NCBI RefSeq assembly: GCF_000729995.1
Contig: NZ_JNFG01000027.1
Coordinates: 1-64,000, forward strand
Length of the DNA stretch: 64,000 bases
Direction: 5' to 3'
Source: Caballeronia sordidicola
GTDB lineage: Bacteria > Pseudomonadota > Gammaproteobacteria > Burkholderiales > Burkholderiaceae
The notes below the pieces were generated by a model, which searched no databases, was not told the DNA's origin, and saw only the letters and a list, made by a program, of their open reading frames with translations. The stretch's first letter is position 1; the number at the start of each line of letters is the position of its first letter. The position numbers and the translations under genes are program-made. Positions 27,708-37,354 of the stretch are shown in pieces.

Positions 27708-27971
27708 CTAAACAACCTGCTCCTGGGGATTTACATCCGCGGTAGCCGCTGCGAGGCGGTCGAGCAATCGCTGCAACCGATCCTGTTGCGCGCGCATTAG
27801 CCCCCGCGTCGCATAGGCCTGAAGCACCCGACCGCGCCAGTAAGCTTGCGCAAACAATGAGTTCGCACCCTCCGTGCAAAGAACTCGCTCGAGATGGCTA
27901 ATTGCGACGTCAATATTTTGAGGCGTATACGGGCTCACGCCCACAGCTCCTTTTTTACTGGCGGATTTCAC
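27708..27971 (-). CDS. Small hypothetical protein, 87 residues
   Basis: GTG start at 27971, preceded by a GAGAGA-like ribosome site. The product is alpha-helical and rich in Arg, Gln and Ala (YATRGLMRAQQDRLQRLLDRLA), without signal peptide. Family not recognised. The stretch between it and catC (27972-28266) is AT-rich and should contain its promoter. Confidence 0.5.
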   Translation of the reverse strand: MKSASKKGAVGVSPYTPQNIDVAISHLERVLCTEGANSLFAQAYWRGRVLQAYATRGLMRAQQDRLQRLLDRLAAATADVNPQEQVV

Positions 27972-28266
27972 TGCGTTCTCTCAGTTGTAAATTTCTTGTA
28001 CCTGACGCGCGTGCGTCGCTAGCGACAGCAGCCCGCTTACGTCTATCATGCGCCCATTAGTCTTATGTTTAGTACATTAAACTAAACTATGTAGCAAGAT
28101 ACAGTAAACGGACTTTCGAAAAACTTAGGGTTAACGTTAATTATCGGCATTATCCAAGCCCCTGCGGCCCGATAACGGTACTACCTACCGGGCGAGGCAC
28201 CTCAAGTTGCCGCTCGCGCGGCATCATTCGCCCGGATCTCGCGACTCACGGCATCCGTTTGCAGCT

Positions 28267-28545
28267 TCAGCGGATGGACGACGGATGACGTGCGAGCGCA
28301 GTCACCTTCATCGTCATATACGGAAACAACGGCAGACCTGACAGGATGGTGTGCAGTTCGTCATGCGAGTCGACGTCGAAAACGCTGTAGTTCGCATACT
28401 CACCAACAACGCGATGTAGCTGCTGCCATTTGCCTTGCTGCTGGAGCTCTTGTGAGTAGGCTTTTTCTCGTGACTTGATTTCGTCGGCCCGAGCAGATGG
28501 CATGTCGTGTGGCAGGTGTACGTCCATTCTTACGAGATAAAGCAT
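28267..28545 (-). CDS. catC: Muconolactone delta-isomerase
   Basis: This 92-residue enzyme isomerises muconolactone to 3-oxoadipate enol-lactone, the last specific step of the catechol ortho pathway. The family motifs LYLVRMDVHLPHDM and YANYSVFDVDSHDELH are present, as is the loop LPLFPYMTMKVTALARHPSSI. Start set at 28545, where homology begins. catB lies 91 bases upstream on the same strand. A second, diverged isomerase is found at 59081. Confidence 0.95.
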   Translation of the reverse strand: MLYLVRMDVHLPHDMPSARADEIKSREKAYSQELQQQGKWQQLHRVVGEYANYSVFDVDSHDELHTILSGLPLFPYMTMKVTALARHPSSIR

Positions 28546-28636
28546 AGGTCTCTCATTCAAAAAGTAGGGGTCTCTCAGGTCCGCCAGCACAATAATTAGA
28601 TGCGTCTATGTTGTGGGTGCCGGGTTGACTGCGCGC

Positions 28637-29764
28637 TCAGATATTTTTGTCGCGACGATAAAAAGCGAGCTTCTCTTCATCGATATGCAGGCCCAGGCCG
28701 GGCCCTTGCGGCAAATGAAGATCGAAGTCCCGGTATTGGGGGCGGGCCGTGACGATGTCGTCTTTCAACAAGAGCGGTCCGAACAGCTCTGTACCCCAGG
28801 AAAGCTGTGGAAGAGAGGCGAATCCGTGTGCCGATGCAATCGATCCAATGCTGCCCTCAAGCATCGTGCCCCCATACAGGGACACGCCCGCTGCATCCGC
28901 AATGGCCGCTGTACGCAACATTCCGTAGATTCCACCGGACTTCGCGATCTTCAATGCAAACACGTCCGCACATGCGCCGCGCACGAGCTCAAGGGCGTCC
29001 TCCGGACCGGTCACTGCTTCGTCCGCCATGATGGGCACGATAAAACGCGCTGCAAGTCTGGCGAGTGCTCCGCGCTGTTCTCGCGGAGTGGGTTGCTCGA
29101 TGAGGTCGACGCCGGCAGCTTCGAGCGCTTCGATTCCCAGCGCTGCGTCAACCTCATTCCATGCCTGATTTACGTCTACAGTGACTTTGGCGCGGTCGCC
29201 AAGCGCGGCTTTGATTCTCGATACGTGCGCTACGTCATCACGAACGCTACGCCGGCCAATCTTCAGCTTGAACGTATTGTGGCGACGCTCGGCGAGGAGC
29301 ATTTCCGCTTCCTCGATGTCCCGTTGGGTGTCCCCGCTGGCGAGCGTCCAAAGGACCGGAAGTGTCTTGCGGACAGTGCCTCCCAGCAGCGTTGAAACCG
29401 GGACGCCCAGGCGCTTGCCCTGAGCGTCCAGCAGGGCCGTTTCAATTGCGCACTTGGCAAACCGGTTTCCTCGAGCGACCTTGTTGAGCTTGAGCATTGC
29501 GTCGTTGATGTTGGTCGCATCGTGCCCGACGATTGCGGGTGCAAGGTAAGTGTCGATGGTCAGCTTGATGCCTTCGGGGCTCTCTTCCCCGTACGACAGA
29601 CCGCCAATCGTGGTGGCTTCGCCAATACCTTCAATGCCATCGCTTGTGCGCAGACGGACAATAACCAGGGTTTGTTGCCGCATCGTCGCCATTGCCAGCT
29701 GATGCGCGCGAATGGTCGGGAGGTCTACGAGAATCGCTTCGACGGAGGTGATTTGGGCGTTCAT
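28637..29764 (-). CDS. catB: Muconate cycloisomerase
   Basis: A 375-residue enolase-superfamily enzyme that closes cis,cis-muconate to muconolactone. The catalytic Lys pair is in NTFKLKIGR, metal ligands are in VDVNQAW (Asp), IEQP (Glu) and MADEAV (Asp), and the second Lys is in ALKIAKSGG. Start set at 29764 (MNAQITSVEAIL); the in-frame extension upstream is not part of the family. It is transcribed with catC from the catR side. Confidence 0.95.
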   Translation of the reverse strand: MNAQITSVEAILVDLPTIRAHQLAMATMRQQTLVIVRLRTSDGIEGIGEATTIGGLSYGEESPEGIKLTIDTYLAPAIVGHDATNINDAMLKLNKVARGNRFAKCAIETALLDAQGKRLGVPVSTLLGGTVRKTLPVLWTLASGDTQRDIEEAEMLLAERRHNTFKLKIGRRSVRDDVAHVSRIKAALGDRAKVTVDVNQAWNEVDAALGIEALEAAGVDLIEQPTPREQRGALARLAARFIVPIMADEAVTGPEDALELVRGACADVFALKIAKSGGIYGMLRTAAIADAAGVSLYGGTMLEGSIGSIASAHGFASLPQLSWGTELFGPLLLKDDIVTARPQYRDFDLHLPQGPGLGLHIDEEKLAFYRRDKNI

Positions 29765-29869
29765 ACCTGAAATGGCGGAGTGGATGGGTTGCAGAAGTAT
29801 TGCGCGCCCAGGAATCGCCTGTCCAACACCATCGACGTCTAGTGTCATACCCCCGAGGTATGACGCTTA

Positions 29870-30793
29870 TCACCGCCCCGCTTCAATACGGGGTGCATAC
29901 GATATCTTTTCCTCCGCGTAGAGCCGATAGATGAGTTCGAGCATTTCCTGAATGTCTCGCGACTCGTCGAGCATGCGCATGCTCATGATGATGGGGGAAA
30001 CCAGAGTGGGGTCGTCCAGTTCCTTGTAGCTCACATCGTCTCGCTTCAGGCCGTACACGCTGCTTGGAACGACAGAAATGCCTTCCCCCGCTGCGACAAG
30101 TCCTAACGCAATCTGCAACTCTCGTACTTCATATATCCGCCGCGGCTTGAGACCACGGTCCTGGAATACCGAGAGCACCTGGTCTGCATAACTGGGTCGC
30201 GGCGACTTGGGGAAGATGATCAGGGTTTCGCTCACCAGATCGCTGAGAGCGAGAATGGGCTTGAGGAGAGAGAGGGGATGTCCCTCGGGGAGTGCAACAA
30301 TCATCTTCTCCTCGCGAAGAATCACGCGGCGGATGTTCACGTCCTCATGTCGGATACGGCCGAAGCCGATATCAATCTGGCCGTCCTTCAGCGCCCTGAT
30401 CTGGTCCATCGTCGACATTTCGTGGAGGCTGAGTTCGACTGTCGCGTTCTCGTCGCGAAAGCGCCGGATGATTTTGGGCAGCATGCCGTACAGCGTCGAA
30501 CCCACGAAACCGACAGAGAGGCTGCGCTCGATGTTGCCCACGCGCCTCGTCATTGATTCGAGCTCGGCTGTCTGAGCCAGCAACTGCACGGCATGGGCAT
30601 AGAAGAACTTGCCCGTCTCCGTCAGCTTCAACGGGCGCGAGTCGCGCTGGAATAGCTGAACCTCAAGCGTCTCTTCCAGTTGTTGTATCGAACGGCTCAA
30701 GGGCGGTTGGGCCATGTGCAGCCGCTCTGCCGCGCGCGTGAAATTGCGTTCTTCGGCCACAGCGACGAAATAGCGAAGATGCCGCAGTTCCAT
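29870..30793 (-). CDS. catR: LysR-type regulator of catechol/benzoate genes
   Basis: This 307-residue regulator has the N-terminal winged helix FTRAAERLHMAQPPLSRSIQ and a periplasmic-binding-like effector domain. It resembles CatR/BenM, which respond to cis,cis-muconate (BenM also to benzoate). The gene is divergent from catA and points in the same direction as catB and catC. Its promoter region holds two palindromes that likely serve as its operators. Which of the two signals it senses cannot be told from sequence. Confidence 0.9.
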   Translation of the reverse strand: MELRHLRYFVAVAEERNFTRAAERLHMAQPPLSRSIQQLEETLEVQLFQRDSRPLKLTETGKFFYAHAVQLLAQTAELESMTRRVGNIERSLSVGFVGSTLYGMLPKIIRRFRDENATVELSLHEMSTMDQIRALKDGQIDIGFGRIRHEDVNIRRVILREEKMIVALPEGHPLSLLKPILALSDLVSETLIIFPKSPRPSYADQVLSVFQDRGLKPRRIYEVRELQIALGLVAAGEGISVVPSSVYGLKRDDVSYKELDDPTLVSPIIMSMRMLDESRDIQEMLELIYRLYAEEKISYAPRIEAGR

Positions 30794-30815
30794 CTCAATA
30801 CCTCCTGGATATAGA

Positions 30816-30836
30816 CCAATACTAAATCAGTGTTGG
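30816..30836. promoter_or_regulatory. LysR-type operator candidate (catR side)
   Basis: CCAATACT (30816-30823) and AGTGTTGG (30829-30836) form an imperfect palindrome with one mismatch and 5 bases between. It includes ATAC-N7-GTGT, close to the ATAC-N7-GTAT consensus known for BenM/CatM-type regulators. It lies 23 bases from the catR start codon, so CatR autoregulation fits. Confidence 0.6.
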
Positions 30837-30890
30837 ACGGGGCTTTCCAGCCTCCATTATTCTCCACTTACACCTGTTTCAGCGCCAGAT

Positions 30891-30907
30891 TATACCTTCC
30901 AGGCATA
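30891..30907. promoter_or_regulatory. LysR-type operator candidate (catA side)
   Basis: TATACCT (30891-30897) and AGGCATA (30901-30907) form a palindrome with one mismatch around TCC. It contains ATAC-N7-GCAT. It lies 62 bases before the catA ATG, and pairs with the site at 30816 about 73 bases away, on the same helical logic as other LysR promoters. Confidence 0.6.
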
Positions 30908-30968
30908 TCTAAGTCGGTGCTGAATACAGGGTTAACCCCATCTAAAAATAGAGAGTTCAGGAGCAGAC

Positions 30969-31901
30969 ATGAGCGTGCAAGTGTTCAATACGAAGGAAGT
31001 GCAGGACCTGCTGAAGGCCGCTACCAACCTCGGAAGCCAGGATGGCAATGCTCGCGGCAAACAGATTGTCCATCGCCTGCTGGGTGATCTGTTCAAGGCC
31101 ATCGACGACCTTGACATGACGCCCGATGAAATCTGGGCCGGCGTCCAGTATTTCAACAAGCTCGGCCAGGACGGCGAAGCAGCGTTGCTTGCCGCTGGTC
31201 TCGGTCTGGAAAAGTATCTCGACATTCGCATGGATGCCGAAGACAAGGAAGCCGACATCGGCGGCACGCCGCGTACCATCGAAGGTCCGCTGTATGTCGC
31301 CGGTGCCCCGGTGCGCGATAGCGTGTCCAGGATTGACATCGATCCCGACCAGGATGCCGGCCCGCTGGTCATCCGCGGCACGGTCACCGGCCCGGACGGC
31401 AAGCCCGTCGCGGATGCGGTAGTCGAATGCTGGCACGCGAATTCACACGGCTTCTATTCGCACTTTGACCCGACCGGCGCGCAGAGCGAGTTCAATTTGC
31501 GCGGTGCGGTCAGAACCGGGGTCGACGGCAAATACGAATTCCGTACGCTCATGCCGGTGGGCTACGGCTGCCCGCCGCAGGGCGCGACCCAGCAACTGTT
31601 GAACGTGCTCGCCCGCCATGGCGACCGTCCGGCTCATGTGCACTTCTTTGTCACCAGCGATAAGCACCGCAAGTTGACTACTCAAATCAATATTGAAGGC
31701 GACCCGTTGATTTGGGACGATTTCGCCTACGCCACCCGCGAGGATTTGATTCCGCATGTGGTTGAAAAGAGTGGGGGCACTGCGCTGGAAATGAAGGCTG
31801 ATATCTACAAGGAGATTGAGTTCAACATCGAGTTGACTCCGCTGGTTCAGGGCAAGGATAACCAGCTCGTCCATCGCCTGCGAGCGTCGGCCACGGCGTA
31901 A
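30969..31901 (+). CDS. catA: Catechol 1,2-dioxygenase
   Basis: This 310-residue intradiol dioxygenase opens catechol to cis,cis-muconate. The Fe(III) ligands are visible: Tyr 163 (GFYSHFD), Tyr 199 (PVGYGCPP), His 223 and His 225 (RPAHVHFF). The N-terminal helical linker domain is present and the length is normal. A GGAG-type ribosome site precedes it. It heads the plus-strand operon with benABCD, 112 bases before benA. Confidence 0.96.
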   Translation: MSVQVFNTKEVQDLLKAATNLGSQDGNARGKQIVHRLLGDLFKAIDDLDMTPDEIWAGVQYFNKLGQDGEAALLAAGLGLEKYLDIRMDAEDKEADIGGTPRTIEGPLYVAGAPVRDSVSRIDIDPDQDAGPLVIRGTVTGPDGKPVADAVVECWHANSHGFYSHFDPTGAQSEFNLRGAVRTGVDGKYEFRTLMPVGYGCPPQGATQQLLNVLARHGDRPAHVHFFVTSDKHRKLTTQINIEGDPLIWDDFAYATREDLIPHVVEKSGGTALEMKADIYKEIEFNIELTPLVQGKDNQLVHRLRASATA

Positions 31902-32013
31902 CTGCTTAGCGCGGCTGCTACGTCGACCCACTGCTGCCGCTCAATTCTCCGCAAGAATCTTTTGACACCTATGCACGTGCTCCATTGCCTGGAGCACGTG
32001 AGGGAGAGCACTC

Positions 32014-33372
32014 ATGTCCGCCATTATTGACAAAGCCAAGCAGCTGGATGAACTGCTGCACACCGCTGTTCAGGATGACAAGCAGAGCGGTGTATTCCGC
32101 TGCCGACGCGACATCTTCACTAACGCCGATTTGTTCGAGCTCGAGATGAAGCACATCTTCGAGAGCAATTGGGTGTACCTGGCGCACGAAAGCCAGATCG
32201 CCAACAACAACGACTATTACACCACCTGGATCGGCCGCCAGCCCGTGGTTGTCACTCGCGACAAGAGCGGTGAACTGCACGCGGTCATAAACGCCTGCGC
32301 ACACAAGGGTGCGATGCTGTGCCGGAAAAAGCACGGCAACAAAGGCACCTTCACCTGTCCGTTTCACGGCTGGAGCTTCGCCAACACCGGCAAGCTGCTG
32401 AAAGTGAAGGATGCGAAGACGACCGAATATCCGGTGCAATTCAATACCAACGGTTCGCATGACTTGAAAAAAGTCGCGCGCTTTCAGAGCTATCGCGGCT
32501 TCCTCTTCGGCAGTCTCAACGCAGACGTGCTGCCCCTGGAAGACTACCTCGGCGAGACCAAGGTTGTCATCGACCAGATCGTCGACCAGGCCGCGAACGG
32601 GCTTGAAGTGTTGCGGGGCAATTCGTCGTACATCTACGACGGCAACTGGAAAATGCAGATGGAGAACGGCTGCGACGGCTACCACGTCAGCACCGTGCAC
32701 TGGAACTACGCCGCGACGATGGACCGCCGCAAGGTTGACGGCACCAAGGCGGTGGATGCAAACAGCTGGAGCAAGTCGGTAGCCGGCGTGTACGGGTTCG
32801 ACCACGGCCACATTCTGTTGTGGACCAAAACGATGAACCCGGAAGTGCGACCGGTCTATCAGTATCGCGAAGAAATCAAGGCACGCGTGGGCGAAGTGCA
32901 GGCAGATTTCATCGTCAACCAGACTCGCAACCTGTGCCTGTATCCGAACGTGTTCCTGATGGACCAGTTCAGCACCCAGATTCGCGTGGTACGCCCCTTG
33001 AGCGTGAACCAGACCGAGGTCACTATTTTCTGCTTTGCCCCAAAGGGTGAGAGCGCAGCCGACCGCGCTACCCGGATCCGCCAATACGAGGACTTTTTCA
33101 ACGTCACGGGAATGGGCACCGCTGATGACCTTGAAGAGTTCCGCGCTTGTCAAACCGGCTATGCCGGCACCACTGCGTTGTGGAACGACCTGTCGCGCGG
33201 GGCGCCGTTGTGGGTCGATGGCCCCGACGCGAATGCGAAGAGTATGGGTATCGAACCGGTTATATCAGGCGAGCGCAGCGAAGACGAAGGCTTGTTTGTA
33301 TGCCAGCACGAATACTGGGTGCACGTGATGCGCGATGCACTGAAAAAGGAACAAGGGGGGGCTTTGGTATGA
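32014..33372 (+). CDS. benA: Benzoate 1,2-dioxygenase, large subunit
   Basis: This 452-residue alpha subunit of the Rieske oxygenase makes benzoate cis-1,2-dihydrodiol with BenB and BenC. The Rieske ligands are Cys 95/His 97 (CAHKG) and Cys 115/His 118 (CPFHGW). The mononuclear iron site is around Asp 221, His 224 and His 229 ([11 protein letters not shown]). Its stop overlaps the benB start (ATGA), giving translational coupling. It acts in the cytoplasm as an oligomer with BenB. Confidence 0.96.
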   Translation: MSAIIDKAKQLDELLHTAVQDDKQSGVFRCRRDIFTNADLFELEMKHIFESNWVYLAHESQIANNNDYYTTWIGRQPVVVTRDKSGELHAVINACAHKGAMLCRKKHGNKGTFTCPFHGWSFANTGKLLKVKDAKTTEYPVQFNTNGSHDLKKVARFQSYRGFLFGSLNADVLPLEDYLGETKVVIDQIVDQAANGLEVLRGNSSYIYDGNWKMQMENGCDGYHVSTVHWNYAATMDRRKVDGTKAVDANSWSKSVAGVYGFDHGHILLWTKTMNPEVRPVYQYREEIKARVGEVQADFIVNQTRNLCLYPNVFLMDQFSTQIRVVRPLSVNQTEVTIFCFAPKGESAADRATRIRQYEDFFNVTGMGTADDLEEFRACQTGYAGTTALWNDLSRGAPLWVDGPDANAKSMGIEPVISGERSEDEGLFVCQHEYWVHVMRDALKKEQGGALV

Positions 33373-33857
33373 GCGTCGACTGCCAAAAAATCTGCGCCGT
33401 GCTGTACCGGGAAGCACGCCTGCTTGATGACCGCCAGTGGGACGAGTGGCTAGCATGCTATGCCGAAGACGTCAGCTACTGGATGCCCGCGTGGGATGAC
33501 GACGACCAGCTCACCGACGACCACGAGAATCAGGTTTCGCTGATGTATTACCCGGACCGTGGTGGCCTGGAAGACCGGGTATTTCGCATCAAGACCGAAC
33601 GCAGTGGCGCCTCTATGCCTGAGCCGCGTACCAGCCACAACGTCACCAATGTGGAAGTGCTGGCCGAACGCGGCAACGAAGTGGACGTGCGCTACAACTT
33701 CAGCACGCTCAGTCACCGCTACAGAATGAACGACCATTTTTTCGGAACCATGTTCGTCACCTTGCGGAATGTCGACGACGCATGGTTGATTTCAGCCAAG
33801 AAAATTGTGCTGAAGAACGACTACATCCGCCAGGTGCTCGACATTTATCACGTTTGA
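33369..33857 (+). CDS. benB: Benzoate 1,2-dioxygenase, small subunit
   Basis: A 162-residue beta subunit of the NTF2-like fold. It starts at 33369 ([14 protein letters not shown]), overlapping the benA stop by four bases. Conserved features are [22 protein letters not shown] and [11 protein letters not shown]. It has no cofactor and supports assembly of the BenA trimer. benC follows after 40 bases. Confidence 0.95.
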   Translation: MSVDCQKICAVLYREARLLDDRQWDEWLACYAEDVSYWMPAWDDDDQLTDDHENQVSLMYYPDRGGLEDRVFRIKTERSGASMPEPRTSHNVTNVEVLAERGNEVDVRYNFSTLSHRYRMNDHFFGTMFVTLRNVDDAWLISAKKIVLKNDYIRQVLDIYHV

Positions 33858-33897
33858 TGTCGAGTACCGGCAGGAAACTGGAAGTGAAGGAGACAGC

Positions 33898-34920
33898 ATG
33901 TCCAGCTACAACATTGCACTGAACTTCGAAGACGGCGTGACCCGCTTCGTCGCATGCAAGCCGGGCGAGAAGGTGCTCGATGCCGCCTTTCGCGCGAAGA
34001 TCAACTTGCCAATGGATTGCTCCGATGGCGTGTGCGGTACCTGCAAGTGCCGCGCCGAGAGCGGCAGCTATGACCTTGGCGACGAGTACATTGAAGACGC
34101 GCTGAGCGAGGACGAGAAGGAGAGTGGCCTCGTACTTACCTGCCAGATGGTGCCGCAAAGCGATTGCGTGATTGCAGTGCCGGCCTCTTCCACTGCTTGC
34201 AAGACTGAACAGAGCAAGTTTGCCGCGACGGTATCGACGGTTGAGCCGCACAATGATGCGGCCGTCGTGCTCGAACTCGACGTGGATTCGGCCGCACCAG
34301 TATTCCTGGCGGGTCAGTATGTCAACATCGATGTTCCCGGTAGTGGCCAGCATCGTTCGTATTCCTTCTCATCGGCACCGGGGCAATCGAAGGTACGTTT
34401 TCTGATCAAGAGGATTCCCGGTGGCGTGATGAGCACCTGGCTTGAATCCGCCCAGCCAGGCAACAAGGTGGAGTTGATCGGGCCGTTGGGGAGTTTCTAT
34501 CTGCGTGCCGTGGAGCGGCCGTTGCTGTTCCTCGCCGGCGGCACGGGCCTGGCTCCGTTCCTGTCAATGCTGGAAGTGCTGGCGCGCGCCGATTCGCAGC
34601 AGAAGGTCCACCTGATTTATGGCGTGACCCGAGACCTTGACCTGGTGCAGGTCGATGCAATCGAAGCCTACCTGGCGAAGTTGCCGAATTTTACCTACAC
34701 CACCGTGGTGGCTGACACGGATTCAATGCATCCCGCCAAGGGTTGGGTGACGCAGCACATGCCGGCCGAGGCCTTGAATGAGGGTGACGTCGACGTTTAC
34801 CTCTGCGGCCCGCCACCGATGGTCGATGCAGTGCGTAAGTATTTCGACGATAACGGCGTGAAGCCCAACAGCTTCCACTACGAGAAGTTCACTCCCAACG
34901 CAGCACCGAGGACCGCATGA
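33898..34920 (+). CDS. benC: Benzoate 1,2-dioxygenase electron-transfer reductase
   Basis: This 340-residue single-chain reductase has an N-terminal plant-type [2Fe-2S] ferredoxin domain (CSDGVCGTCKC plus a later Cys in VLTCQM), then an FAD domain (RSYSFSSAP) and an NAD domain (GGTGLAPFLSML, CGPPPM). It passes electrons from NADH to BenAB. Its stop overlaps the benD start by four bases. Confidence 0.95.
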   Translation: MSSYNIALNFEDGVTRFVACKPGEKVLDAAFRAKINLPMDCSDGVCGTCKCRAESGSYDLGDEYIEDALSEDEKESGLVLTCQMVPQSDCVIAVPASSTACKTEQSKFAATVSTVEPHNDAAVVLELDVDSAAPVFLAGQYVNIDVPGSGQHRSYSFSSAPGQSKVRFLIKRIPGGVMSTWLESAQPGNKVELIGPLGSFYLRAVERPLLFLAGGTGLAPFLSMLEVLARADSQQKVHLIYGVTRDLDLVQVDAIEAYLAKLPNFTYTTVVADTDSMHPAKGWVTQHMPAEALNEGDVDVYLCGPPPMVDAVRKYFDDNGVKPNSFHYEKFTPNAAPRTA

Positions 34921-35693
34921 ACACGCAACGATTTGCCGGCAGGGTCATGGTTGTCACCGGCGCGGCGCAGGGCATCGGCCGCGGCGTGGCGCTGCGTGCG
35001 GCAGCCGAGGGCGCCAAGGTGCTGTTCGTCGACCGCGCGGACTTCGTCTCCGAAGTAGCCGCCGAGGCGAGCGGGGCGGACACGGTAGGGTTCGTCGCTG
35101 ACCTGGAGACCTACGAAGGCGCGGCATCGGCGATGGCTTTTGCAGTGCGCCAGTTTGGCGGTATCGACATACTCATCAATGGTGTAGGCGGCGCGATTCG
35201 CATGCGCCCGTTCGCTGAGTTCGAACCTGAGCAGATTGACGCGGAGATTCGCCGTTCACTCATGCCGACGCTGTACGCTTGCCATGCAGTGCTGCCGCAC
35301 CTGCTTAAGCGCGGCGGCGGAACAATCGTCAATATTTCATCGAATGCCACGCGCGGTATCCGCCGCGTACCGTATTCGGCGGCCAAGGGCGGAGTCAACG
35401 CGATGACGCAGTCACTGGCGATGGAATACGCGGAGCACAACATCCGCGTGGTCGCCACCGCGCCGGGCGGGACCGACGCGCCTGCGAGACGGGTCCCGCG
35501 AAATACGGCAGGCGACAGCGAGCAGGAAAAAGCCTGGATGGGCGACGCGGTCAAGCAGGTCACTGAATCGACCTTTCTCAAGCGCTACGGCAGCATCGAC
35601 GAACAGGTCGCGCCGATTCTGTTCCTCGCTTCGGACGAGGCAGGCTATATCACCGGCACTGTGTTGCCAGTAGCCGGGGGGGACACCGGCTGA
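34917..35693 (+). CDS. benD: Benzoate cis-diol dehydrogenase
   Basis: This 258-residue SDR converts the benzoate cis-diol to catechol with loss of CO2 and reduction of NAD. The cofactor motif is TGAAQGIGRG, and the catalytic Tyr-Lys pair lies in YSAAKGG with Ser in NISSNAT. It is the last gene of the catA-benABCD operon. Bases 35694-35994 downstream hold no gene or clear terminator. No benK/benE transporter is next to it. Confidence 0.93.
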   Translation: MNTQRFAGRVMVVTGAAQGIGRGVALRAAAEGAKVLFVDRADFVSEVAAEASGADTVGFVADLETYEGAASAMAFAVRQFGGIDILINGVGGAIRMRPFAEFEPEQIDAEIRRSLMPTLYACHAVLPHLLKRGGGTIVNISSNATRGIRRVPYSAAKGGVNAMTQSLAMEYAEHNIRVVATAPGGTDAPARRVPRNTAGDSEQEKAWMGDAVKQVTESTFLKRYGSIDEQVAPILFLASDEAGYITGTVLPVAGGDTG

Positions 35694-35994
35694 CCCTTGA
35701 TGAGCGCGGTCACGCAGGACAGTGGCACTCCCTATGTGACCGGTTCGTTGTCGATCGGAGGATTGGCTGGAGCGACAAACAGCGTCAAGCTTGTGGAGCA
35801 GGATGCGCTGAGGACCATCATGTGGCGATCGTATCGACGGTATTCATGCGGTCGGCGGCCAAAACGCACACGCGATAAAATGCTCCCGCCGTCGCATGGT
35901 GCATGCGTGCATCGTGGGGCCGCGACGGTCGCGTCCGACTATGCTGCGACTTTGCCGGTTTCTCCTTTGCTTCCATTTGCGAGCTTCCGCGCCC

Positions 35995-37089
35995 ATGACT
36001 TCGATCAGCCGCATGCTTTGCGCTGTTTTAGCTTTAGCCGTATCGATTGCATCGCCTGCTTTCGCTGCTTCCACCGCTTCCACCGATGAGGCCGCGTCCT
36101 CGCCAACGGTCGCTTCATCACCGGGGCCGTCCGACAACGATGGTCCTGCGTACGGCCCCGAACTCGAGGGCTTCGACTATCCGTATCCGGTCGGCCGGTT
36201 CGCGATTTCATCGCAGCGGCAAATCGTGCGCATGGCGTATATGGACGTCGCGTCCAAGCGTCCTAACGGACGAACCGTGGTCCTGCTGCACGGCAAGAAC
36301 TTTTGCGCGGCGACGTGGAAGGAGAGCATCGACGTGCTCACGGAAGCGGGGTATCGCGTGATCGCGCCGGACCAGATCGGCTTTTGCAAATCGACCAAGC
36401 CGGTGCGGTATCAGTACACGTTCCAGCAACTGGCGCGCAATACGCACGCGTTGCTTGCGGCGCTTGGGGTGAAGAAAGCGACGCTCGTCGCGCATTCCAC
36501 GGGCGGCATGATTGCGGTGCGCTATGCGCTGATGTATCCGCAAGAGACCGAGCAGCTCGTGCTGGTGAATCCGATTGGGCTGGAGGACTGGAAGGCGAAG
36601 GGCGTGCCGTCCATTTCGATCGATGACTGGTATGCGCGCGAGTTGAAAACCAGCGCCGATGGCATTCGCAAATACGAGCAAGCCACCTATTACGCGGGGC
36701 ACTGGGACTCACGTTACGAGCCGTGGGTGCAGATGCTGGCGGGAATGTATCGCGGTGCGGGCAAGGACGTTGTCGCGTGGAATTCGGCCTTGCTCTATGA
36801 CATGATTTATACGCAGCCGGTCGTGTATGAGTTTGGGCAGATCCGGACACCCACTTTGTTGCTGATCGGCGATAAGGACACAACCGCGATCGGCAAGGAT
36901 CTCGCACCGCCGGAGATCCGCCCGACGCTCGGGCGTTATCCGGAGTTGGCCAAACGCGCGGTGGAGGCGATCCCCGGTGCAAAGCTGGTCGAGTTTGCGG
37001 AGCTGGGGCATGCGCCACAGATGCAGGACCCGCAGGCGTTTCATCAGGCTCTGCTCGATGGGCTGGCAGCGCTGCCGGCGAATCGCTGA
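35995..37089 (+). CDS. Exported alpha/beta hydrolase
   Basis: This 364-residue precursor has a signal peptide (MLCAVLALAVSIASPAFA, cleavage after AFA); an in-frame ATG at 35941 would only lengthen the leader. The fold motifs are LLHGKNFCAATW (oxyanion), AHSTGGM (nucleophile Ser), LIGDKDTTAIG (Asp) and LGHAPQMQ (His). Such secreted hydrolases resemble epoxide-hydrolase/haloalkane-type enzymes; the substrate is unknown. Its last 217 bases are repeated at 38584-38803, where an inserted cassette ends, so the current 3' end may be a replacement. Confidence 0.85.
   Translation: MTSISRMLCAVLALAVSIASPAFAASTASTDEAASSPTVASSPGPSDNDGPAYGPELEGFDYPYPVGRFAISSQRQIVRMAYMDVASKRPNGRTVVLLHGKNFCAATWKESIDVLTEAGYRVIAPDQIGFCKSTKPVRYQYTFQQLARNTHALLAALGVKKATLVAHSTGGMIAVRYALMYPQETEQLVLVNPIGLEDWKAKGVPSISIDDWYARELKTSADGIRKYEQATYYAGHWDSRYEPWVQMLAGMYRGAGKDVVAWNSALLYDMIYTQPVVYEFGQIRTPTLLLIGDKDTTAIGKDLAPPEIRPTLGRYPELAKRAVEAIPGAKLVEFAELGHAPQMQDPQAFHQALLDGLAALPANR
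36873..37089 (+). repeat. Left copy of the duplicated hydrolase 3' end
   Basis: The last 217 bases of the hydrolase gene. Compared by eye with 38584-38803 they agree for most positions, with about a dozen differences clustered at the very end (LLDGLAALPANR here, LLAGLAALGGNSN there). The pair flanks a two-gene cassette. Confidence 0.85.
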
Positions 37090-37354
37090 GCGTTCAAACG
37101 GCTTCCTGTCGCGCCACCGTACTGCTGCGTCCCTCGCCGCCAGGCGAAAATGCCTGGAGCTATTTTGCCGGTCATCGCAGATTGACACCGGCCATTTACC
37201 ACAGGATGATTCGCCGCCTTTCCACGTAGGCAAAGCGAAAGTTCGGACATTCAAGCAGCACCCGCCATGCACTTTATGGCTAACGTTTGTTTGTGCGGAT
37301 CAGAAGCGTGCGAATGTTAGAGCGGCTTCGCGACAGACTCGCCACCTATTGAGC

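Noticed and set aside
31969-33153. 394-codon minus-strand frame
   Set aside because: Antisense of benA, which has unmistakable Rieske and iron ligands.
35896-35994. Longer start of the exported hydrolase
   Set aside because: The ATG at 35995 gives a standard signal peptide; earlier starts put extra residues before it.
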